Source of the DNA: Bugula neritina
Lineage: Eukaryota; Bryozoa; Gymnolaemata; Cheilostomatida; Bugulidae
Reading direction: 5' to 3'
Assembly: GCA_964035545.1 (NCBI GenBank)
Contig: OZ037770.1
Span: forward strand, 10,256,973 to 10,320,972
Length of the DNA: 64,000 nucleotides
A program made the position numbers and the translations under genes. The notes beneath the pieces are model-generated. The model was not told where the DNA came from. It made no database searches and worked only from the letters and a program-made list of their open reading frames with translations. Shown here in pieces: positions 57,966-64,000 of the stretch (position 1 is the stretch's first letter; the number at the start of each line of letters is the position of its first letter).

Positions 57966-59655
57966 ACAGGTATTATGTATATAGTAGGAGTTATGTCCCT
58001 CCTATGAACATTTTGTAAGCAAATGTAGGTTCCTCTTCGGACTCCTTCGTTATGATATGTCAAGAAGGGACAACTTTAGCAAGGCGATTTGCAAATGTTG
58101 GAAAAAGCTCGTAAAAAGATAACATAGACTAAAACTATTTCTGATCCAATAGATACCGTTAATTCATATACTGTAACATCAAACAGCAAAAAGAATTCCA
58201 TCTTCACTCTGCTTAAATTTCTGTCCAATTCAACTTATTACTTGTTAGGGAAGCTTATCCTGACAAACTAACAAAAGTTATTTGGCCAATAGGAATTCTA
58301 CCTTTCTAATTTTGTGGTTTGCCTTTTGCAGCTGTATATAAGTAAAGTTAATTTTTTGCAGTAGCCAATAGTCGCGATAAAGTAATATACTGTTTATAAA
58401 AAAATTTATTAAATATTTAAAGTTGCTTTTCCTAATACCAAATTATTTATTACAGGAAAATAGACTGATGTGGAACAGGAAGTAGTTTCTGCAGCAGACA
58501 CATCTAGTTATTTGGTTTAGAAAGTGATAAGTGAAAAGGCAGCTGATTGGTCCATTCATCTGACTTAGTAACACTCTATGGTTACATTACCATGTCATTC
58601 ATATGATACTTATTGTAACATTATTTTATATTATCTGTCATACAGGACTGAGAACTAAGTAGTAGCAGTTATTGTATATTATCTTTCTTATAGGAGTGAA
58701 AACTCTGTAGTACTTGCTTTCTATTACTATTATCATGAGTCATATTGTATTAATATTATCCACATACTAGTTACATTACATAATTTATGCTCTTCAAAAT
58801 TTACATATTTGGCTTAGAGCTTCTGTGCTTCTGAAATATATTTTTGTAAAAGATGTGCTGAAGTGAAGGTTCATTCATACTGCAAACTAAAGTAGAAGCT
58901 TTCATAGTGTAGAGTATTAGAGATGTTATATTCTTAGTTCTGACTTGATAGAAGTCAGTCTCTGTATCACCTTACTGCACTGTCTTTATTTTACTCATTG
59001 GTGCACCTTGCATATGTCAACTGAATATTAAATATATTCAACAGTTCAACAAAGCTAGTAGACCAAATAAATCCTTTACACTGTACCACAGTTATGATGT
59101 AGTATTTTATATCTACAGGGCAACAAGGCATATTTTGATGGTAGTGCTTACAACTTACTCTTTGCGTAGTAACATAAGTAACAGTAGAACCATAGATTTC
59201 AACTAACACTGATTTCCTGTACAATCATATATAGAAAGCATTAGCCAATAGGAATCACTACATTCTGACTGACAAGGGGCGTGGTTACAAGAAACAATCA
59301 TTCAAGTTGGCATAAATTATTCAAATATTACTATTTAATAATGAATAAATACACTATGAAGTAGAACCTAAAGTACAGTATTATACAGAATCATTAAAAC
59401 ATGATGAGTAGAATTATAAGTTACTGACTTTACTGGAAAATATACACAATAGTTGAGTATGTGAATTACTGGTTGTATAATAGTGAAGCAGCTATATATA
59501 CATTATAAGAAATTATAAAATATTTACTGTATAAATATAATGTCATATGTATTCATTATGTAACACATGTGTTTAATGTATAATAAATGCATAAATTAGA
59601 AAGACATTAAAATATAAAACAATATGAAATACAGTTTAGAAGTCAGTGGACAGTG
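57966..59655. other. 3' flank of TRIM gene 2 and intergenic region
   Basis: Contains the exon relic at 58470. Nothing else was recognised; the sequence is AT-rich. The gene to the right is on the opposite strand, so the 3' ends converge here. Confidence 0.45.
58465..58545 (+). pseudogene. Relic of the TRIM propeller exon start, downstream of gene 2
   Basis: gaacaggaagtagtttctgc then agcagacacatctag and aaagtgataagtg follow the order of the exon 7 start with stops and gaps. It is directly comparable with the relic at 51150. Confidence 0.55.
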
Positions 59656-61296
59656 CTATGTAACACAGAGTAAGCCTTTGAGCTCTAGAAGAGCAGAGTG
59701 AACAGATTCAGTGAACTTTGACATCTCCGTTCTGTGGTGATTTGTAGACTGAGTGACTGAAGCTATGCTGGAGAATTCAGACAAGTAATGATGAAGAATG
59801 TCAAAGTGTGGTTCAGTCTTATGTTTCTCCAGAATGTAACTCTGCATCTCATTGTACTTAGCCTGTGATACAACATTATAACTCAGTGTAGATGTGTGGA
59901 GCATAGTCTATTTATTAATACAAGATGGTATGGAAAGTATCTCTATAAACAGCTCCGAGTTGTCAGTGACTGAGTGCAGTGGGGTTCTCGAGTTCGAAGT
60001 TCAAAGTAGAACTTTGGAGCCCAAACTACTGCACTCAGTCACCCCTTACTCAGGAATGCTTATAGCCGATATCGTAGAAAATATTGTACTGCAGTCAACA
60101 GAAATCTGTGAAAAGTCTTTATAGAGCTATGCACATGACTGATTGCAGCATGGGGGGAGGTTTCAACTTTGGAATAAAGTACTGCAACCCCAAACTCCCT
60201 GCTGCTTATAGATAATTTTGTAGAAAAACTTGTACAGCAAAAATATACATATAGACATTAAAGCTATGTACACGAAAAGTGTGTAGAAAAACATACTTAC
60301 TGGATATAGAACTATGAGGCAGTAGAGAGAGAGAAATTTTATTGTTATGAGGTCATGGTCAAATGCCTCAAACAGCATTATGTGTAAAGTTGCCAGTAAA
60401 CAAACAAAAAACGTTGGCTTACAAACATGTTGGAGAATCGTGTGTTGGTTGTAGTAGTTACAGTGGAGTTGTACAATTTCAGCTTGTCTTATGATGGCAT
60501 TGGATAAAGAAATCTGTTAGCAAGTTTATTATGACGGATGAAATTAACTAAACCACCCATTTTTAGCAGTAAAATATTTACAAACAAGTTTAGAGAATGC
60601 AGTTTACAGCTTTTTTCTAGATGTTGCATTACATAGAGTTGAGTTTACCAAGTGGCACCTGTATGCCATGGGTAGTTCGCTTGCTAGCAAGCCGGAGATA
60701 TTAAATGGTTTGAATCCTAGTTGGGGCTAAACTATTGTTGTAGATTTGTACACTACTAGATTGGGTGTTAATGTGTGCAAGTCTATTGTGACTGATGAAA
60801 TTAACTAAACAAACTATTTTCAAAAAAATTTAGAGAATGCAGTTTACAGTTTTTTTTTTCAAGATGTTGCATTATATAGAGGTGAGTTTACCCAGTGGTA
60901 CCTGTGGGGCAAAATTATTTTACAAGCTATTTCGGCTATTGCATCAGTTAAGCTTTCAGACATTGCAAACAGATTGCATATAGTTGTAATTTAAAATTTA
61001 CCAACCAAGCTTGATAGAACTTAGGAATTGGCTGTTTTTAAATAGTGCAGAACAGGCAGCTAGAGCCACGAAATGTAGCTTTACGAAGGAAGACAACCCC
61101 GTGATTTCGCCAACAAGTGAGAAAGGTTTAAATAGGAGTCGCACGCGTTCAATAACATCCGTATCAATATTATTGTTGTCGTGGTGATGGCTGGAGATTT
61201 CACAGACGCCATTACTAACTTCAGTAAGCTGCTGAATTGTTAAGATATTATTTGTCTCTAGAGTGATCAATAGCATAAAGGTGCCCAAATCACACG
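59656..61296 (-). CDS. Last three exons of an unidentified gene
   Basis: I do not recognise this protein. Three minus-strand exons join in phase: about 61296-61006, 60482-60301 and 59862-59656, ending in a TAG stop. Acceptors (ttcag or aaag for the first, gacaag, atcacag) and donors (cttg|gttggt, tatcca|gtaagt) are reasonable. About 226 residues are read; they are rich in Leu, Phe and His, with helical stretches such as LLFKPFSLVGEITGLSSFVK and KYNEMQSYILEKHKTEPHFD, and end LLELKGLLCVT. The middle exon is hydrophobic but interrupted by charged residues, more like packed helices of a repeat protein than clear membrane spans. The 5' exons would lie beyond 61.3 kb, past or outside the LTR element. 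The 5' limit of the first listed exon is uncertain. Confidence 0.5.
59966..60240. repeat. Tandem pair of hairpin-bearing units
   Basis: Unit 1 has a perfect 15-bp stem gtgactgagtgcagt / actgcactcagtcac (59966-60042) with an inner aagttc/gaactt pairing. Unit 2 (about 60138-60230) is a diverged copy with tgattgcagcatgg and ccctgctgc. Both are followed by similar sequence (cttatag...tttgtagaaaa). It lies in an intron of the unidentified minus-strand gene. Confidence 0.65.
60531..60915 (+). repeat. Imperfect tandem duplication with a tRNA-like insert
   Basis: The block tgatgaaattaactaaac...ttagagaatgcagtttacag...agatgttgcattacatag...gagtttacc occurs at 60537-60660 and again at 60793-60903. Between them, about 60665-60730 looks like a SINE head (gggtagttcgcttgctagcaagc then ggtttgaatcc). 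Confidence 0.65.
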
Positions 61297-61984
61297 CTTT
61301 AGTTTATTTTTAGTTTAACAAAGTTAACTGTGAAGTTACTAGCAGCATTTCGACTTTGCAATTTAAATGTATTACTATTAGTATTAGCATTAGTATTAAT
61401 ATTAATATAATATTACAATTTTAATTTAGTATTTACATTTACATTCACTTTTACTTTTAGTTTTAAAATCGTGATCATTTGTTTTCAGTTTGATTGCTCA
61501 AATATTAATACTAATAATAGTGAAATACTATTAGTAAATACTGTTACTACTTGTATTGAAATTAATATTACTTTTATCATTAGTATTAGTATTACTATTA
61601 GTATTAGTATATTAGTATTATTATTGTTATAGTGTCCATAAAAAGAGGGGAAGATACGAGCCCCCATTGGCTATCTATGAGCCATTACATTATTATTATT
61701 AGTATTACTATAAGCATGCAAATACAAAATTGATTTTTATTTTTTAGGTATCAGTGTGACATTGCGATTGACTGTTGAGTTTGACTATCACTTTGACTTA
61801 TCAGTATGCCTCTCACTATCAATCAGCATGAGTATCACTAGTGAATATCAACATGAGTATTACTGTTAGTCTGAATATGACTATGCTTATCACTATTGTC
61901 TCTGAGTCTGAGTATTGGTATGAATATCACTATCAGACTCTGCATGACTATGAGTACTAGTTGACTAATACTTAATAGTAATGG
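61297..61984. other. Non-coding region left of the LTR element
   Basis: Contains degenerate TATTAG/ATTAGT repeats (61375-61640) and the CACTATGAGTAT type (61780-61960). No exon recognised. Confidence 0.5.
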
Positions 61985-62253
61985 TGTAGTGAGGACGTAA
62001 TACGCGCGTCCCCCGCATTCCTTCAGCCTATCCGAGTGCGTCACGTGATAGGCTTTAGTTAGTAGTAGTTTTGCAGTAGAGAGAGCGTGCTAACTAAGCG
62101 AAGATGTAATCTCTAATCTGTGTACGTGCTGTATCTTTTATATAATTAGTAGTAAATAAACTTGGAAGCTTTTACCTAAATACTTTATTGGTGTAGATAA
62201 ATAGACATAATTACAAGCTAGGAACCCACGCATAGTAGTTACATAAATTACTA
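61985..62253 (+). mobile_element. 5' LTR of a Ty3/gypsy-like retrotransposon
   Basis: Runs from TGTAGTGAGGACG to AATTACTACA, with the short terminal inverted repeat TGTAGT/ACTACA. Inside are tttatataat (TATA-like, near 62136) and aaataaa (near 62153). It is directly followed by a primer-binding site. The 3' LTR lies outside the window, so the left boundary rests on the TG...CA rule and on the sequence change. Confidence 0.8.
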
Positions 62254-62274
62254 CAGTGGTGGCAGCGGTGGGAT
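62254..62274 (+). promoter_or_regulatory. Primer-binding site, tRNA-Leu type
   Basis: TGGTGGCAGCGGTGGGAT, one base after the LTR, is complementary to the 3' end of a tRNA ending ATCCCACCGCTGCCACCA, which fits animal tRNA-Leu as I recall it. This would prime minus-strand DNA synthesis. Confidence 0.8.
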
Positions 62275-62316
62275 TTCTAGCTACTGTATGAGAACAATGA
62301 GAAGTATTAGAACATC

Positions 62317-64000
62317 ATGGACGAGGGAGTAACTTCAATGGAAGGAGGTGAGCAGAACATTATTATAGGCCCTCTCGGAGCTGGAGAGGAGGTATATAGG
62401 AACATGTTGGAGGTTCCCGTGTTCACAGGCTGCGAGGATATTGAACAATTCGTTCAAGAATTCCGGGAAACTGCCGCCATTGCAAGATGGCCGCCAAGAG
62501 TAACCCTTACAAAACTGCGGATGGCACTGACGGGAGAAGCCAAGCCGTACGGGTGGAAGCCTAGCATAAACGGGATCATTGCTACACTACGGGCCTGTTT
62601 TGGCATGCCCGTTGCCGTCGCCAAGTCCAGACTGCGAGGATTACTCCGCAAGACATGTACACCGCTTTCTGACCACGCCACTCTGTTGCAGGGACTGGCA
62701 CGGACCGCGTATAGCGATCTGCCAGAAACCCACAGACGGCACTACACATTCGAAGCCTTTGTACAGTCTCTCAATTCTTTGGACTTCCACCACCAGTTAC
62801 AAGCCAAGGGAGTGACCACAATTGAGGCTGCAATCCAAGAGAACAAGGCCTACGCTGGAGCCGAACGACTCTATAAGACGGAGGAGGCCACGCCCCAGCC
62901 CTCTAGGGAACCAGACCATCCGGTCCGCATAGCTGCCGCGACCACTAAAACCCCCATAGAGACGGAGATAAGCCGCTTGATGACTAGACTGGGACAATTG
63001 GTGGCGACGATAACATACAACCACTCAAGGAAAAGTAAGAGGACGGCAGCAAAACCCCCCAGACCCATGATGCGACGCTGGGAAAGCGGCAATCAGGGAC
63101 ACCGCCACCTGAGCGGCCCACGATTCAAACGGCAGCAGAAACCACAACCTCCCCGGAGACCCCCAGAGCTCCGCGGACACACACAGAGAGAAAAACGGGG
63201 TGGGTGTCGCCAGGAGCCCGTACGGGCCCAGCGACACACCCCCCGTCAATGGCAAACACCTCGCCGTACCAGCCAACCAGGTCGACCACGAGACCCCTTC
63301 TCTCTGCCTCTCACCAACCGCTTCAGTCCGTTACCAGTAATGGAACAGACCAGCGAGGCCCCTCAGGGCATCGGGGAGGATCAGAACACCTCCCCGCAAG
63401 GAAACTCTCACCGGCCCCGCAAACCGCGGAACAAACGGGCACAGCCCCGTTCGGCCGAGACCGAGCACGCTGGGGGAATACGGGTACAACCTCACGGAGG
63501 CAGCTACTTCTTGCCAGGGAAGGTGGCCGGTAAAGCTGTCACCTTCCTGTTAGACTCCGGGTGTACCACTAATATCCTCAGCCGTCGGGTCTTCGACACC
63601 CTCCCTCTCAAGGAGAGGGGAGCCTTAGCTCCCTATACCGGGGAACCGGGCACCCTAGCTGACGGGTCACGGATTCCTTTCTACGGTATCATAGAATTGG
63701 CTGGGCGCGTCCGCAACCAAGCCATTCAGGAAACCTTCGTCATCAGCCCACTGGAGGAAGATGCCATACTAGGGATGCCGTTCTTGAAGAGACACGGGTG
63801 CCATATTGACTTTAGCAAGTCAGCCATGCTAATGGGCGGCAAAGAGCTCACCTGTGTCGACAAGTTCGGTCGTCCTCCAGCGGGAGGTGTGCAGGTAGTA
63901 CGCAACTGTACTATACCCGGCCGCTCCCGGGCTACCGTTCACTGCAGAGTGAACAATAGCCAACTCTCGGGGCTAGGGGTTGTCGAAGGTGCGCACTCTA
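62317..64000 (+). CDS. Gag-protease reading frame of the gypsy-like element (partial, runs off window)
   Basis: A single frame, open from the ATG at 62317 to the window end (about 561 codons), much richer in GC than its surroundings. The Gag part (about 1-250) has the helical pattern of Ty3/gypsy capsids, followed by a long Arg/Pro/Gln-rich basic region. The retropepsin-like protease has the active-site DSG at 413-415 and the flap-side ILGMPFL starting at 484. Gag and protease are thus fused in one frame; reverse transcriptase should follow beyond 64000. Where a CCHC zinc knuckle would be expected, residues 254-267 keep the GNQGH core but have Arg, Ser and Gly at the cysteine positions. There are no stops, so the element may be young or recently active. 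An animal LTR retrotransposon (Metaviridae-like); an envelope gene cannot be judged. Confidence 0.85.
   Translation, partial: MDEGVTSMEGGEQNIIIGPLGAGEEVYRNMLEVPVFTGCEDIEQFVQEFRETAAIARWPPRVTLTKLRMALTGEAKPYGWKPSINGIIATLRACFGMPVAVAKSRLRGLLRKTCTPLSDHATLLQGLARTAYSDLPETHRRHYTFEAFVQSLNSLDFHHQLQAKGVTTIEAAIQENKAYAGAERLYKTEEATPQPSREPDHPVRIAAATTKTPIETEISRLMTRLGQLVATITYNHSRKSKRTAAKPPRPMMRRWESGNQGHRHLSGPRFKRQQKPQPPRRPPELRGHTQREKRGGCRQEPVRAQRHTPRQWQTPRRTSQPGRPRDPFSLPLTNRFSPLPVMEQTSEAPQGIGEDQNTSPQGNSHRPRKPRNKRAQPRSAETEHAGGIRVQPHGGSYFLPGKVAGKAVTFLLDSGCTTNILSRRVFDTLPLKERGALAPYTGEPGTLADGSRIPFYGIIELAGRVRNQAIQETFVISPLEEDAILGMPFLKRHGCHIDFSKSAMLMGGKELTCVDKFGRPPAGGVQVVRNCTIPGRSRATVHCRVNNSQLSGLGVVEGAHS

Noticed and set aside
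61193-61220. Minus-strand ATG near 61220 (atggcgtctgtg) as the start of a separate gene
   Set aside because: Its frame stops after about 43 codons, while the overlapping frame joins three exons in phase.
62579-63533. Other frames on both strands over the gag region
   Set aside because: Shadows of the long gag-protease frame caused by its high GC content and lack of stops.

Overview
This is nuclear DNA of an animal. It is AT-rich, with long non-coding stretches, split genes whose exons join in frame at GT-AG (once GC-AG) introns, tRNA-derived SINEs, several MITE types and the 5' end of a Ty3/gypsy-like LTR retrotransposon. Product types (CYP2-clan P450s, a RING/B-box/beta-propeller TRIM pair, LicD-family membrane proteins, a TSP1 protein, neutral sphingomyelinase) and the SINE style suggest an invertebrate, perhaps a lophotrochozoan. 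That placement is inference only.

Layout. (1) 1-15.6 kb: two tandem, intact 8-exon cytochrome P450 genes on the + strand (2382-7725, 506 aa; 10646-15583, 507 aa), each preceded by a homologous upstream region. (2) 17.4-20.7 kb, minus strand: a secreted cysteine-rich protein with two TSP1 repeats and a basic tail. (3) 23.1-29.7 kb, plus strand: two paralogous 2-exon LicD-like membrane proteins; the second has a near-perfect 179-bp foldback in its intron. (4) 33.4-40.8 kb, minus strand: a complete 10-exon neutral sphingomyelinase gene (407 aa, SMPD2-like), with tandem repeats lying against several of its 3' splice sites. (5) 43.4-58.0 kb, plus strand: two tandem 8-exon TRIM-type genes (615 and 604 aa), each followed by a decayed copy of the propeller exon. 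(6) 59.7-61.3 kb, minus strand: the last three exons of an unidentified gene. (7) 61985-64000: a 5' LTR, a tRNA-Leu-type primer-binding site and a gag-protease reading frame that runs off the window.

Three of the gene families here are local duplicate pairs, so tandem duplication is the main process shaping the locus. Many insertions postdate it: a solo LTR is found only in the second P450 gene, one MITE only in the first, and two MITEs only in the first TRIM gene. Other features predate it: an old SINE in the same intron of both P450s, repeated splice donors in both TRIM genes, and the exon relic downstream of both. No single pathway links the genes. No prokaryotic features, CRISPR arrays, rRNA or functional tRNA genes were seen. 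All gene models were built by reading splice sites and frames by eye, without transcripts or database searches.
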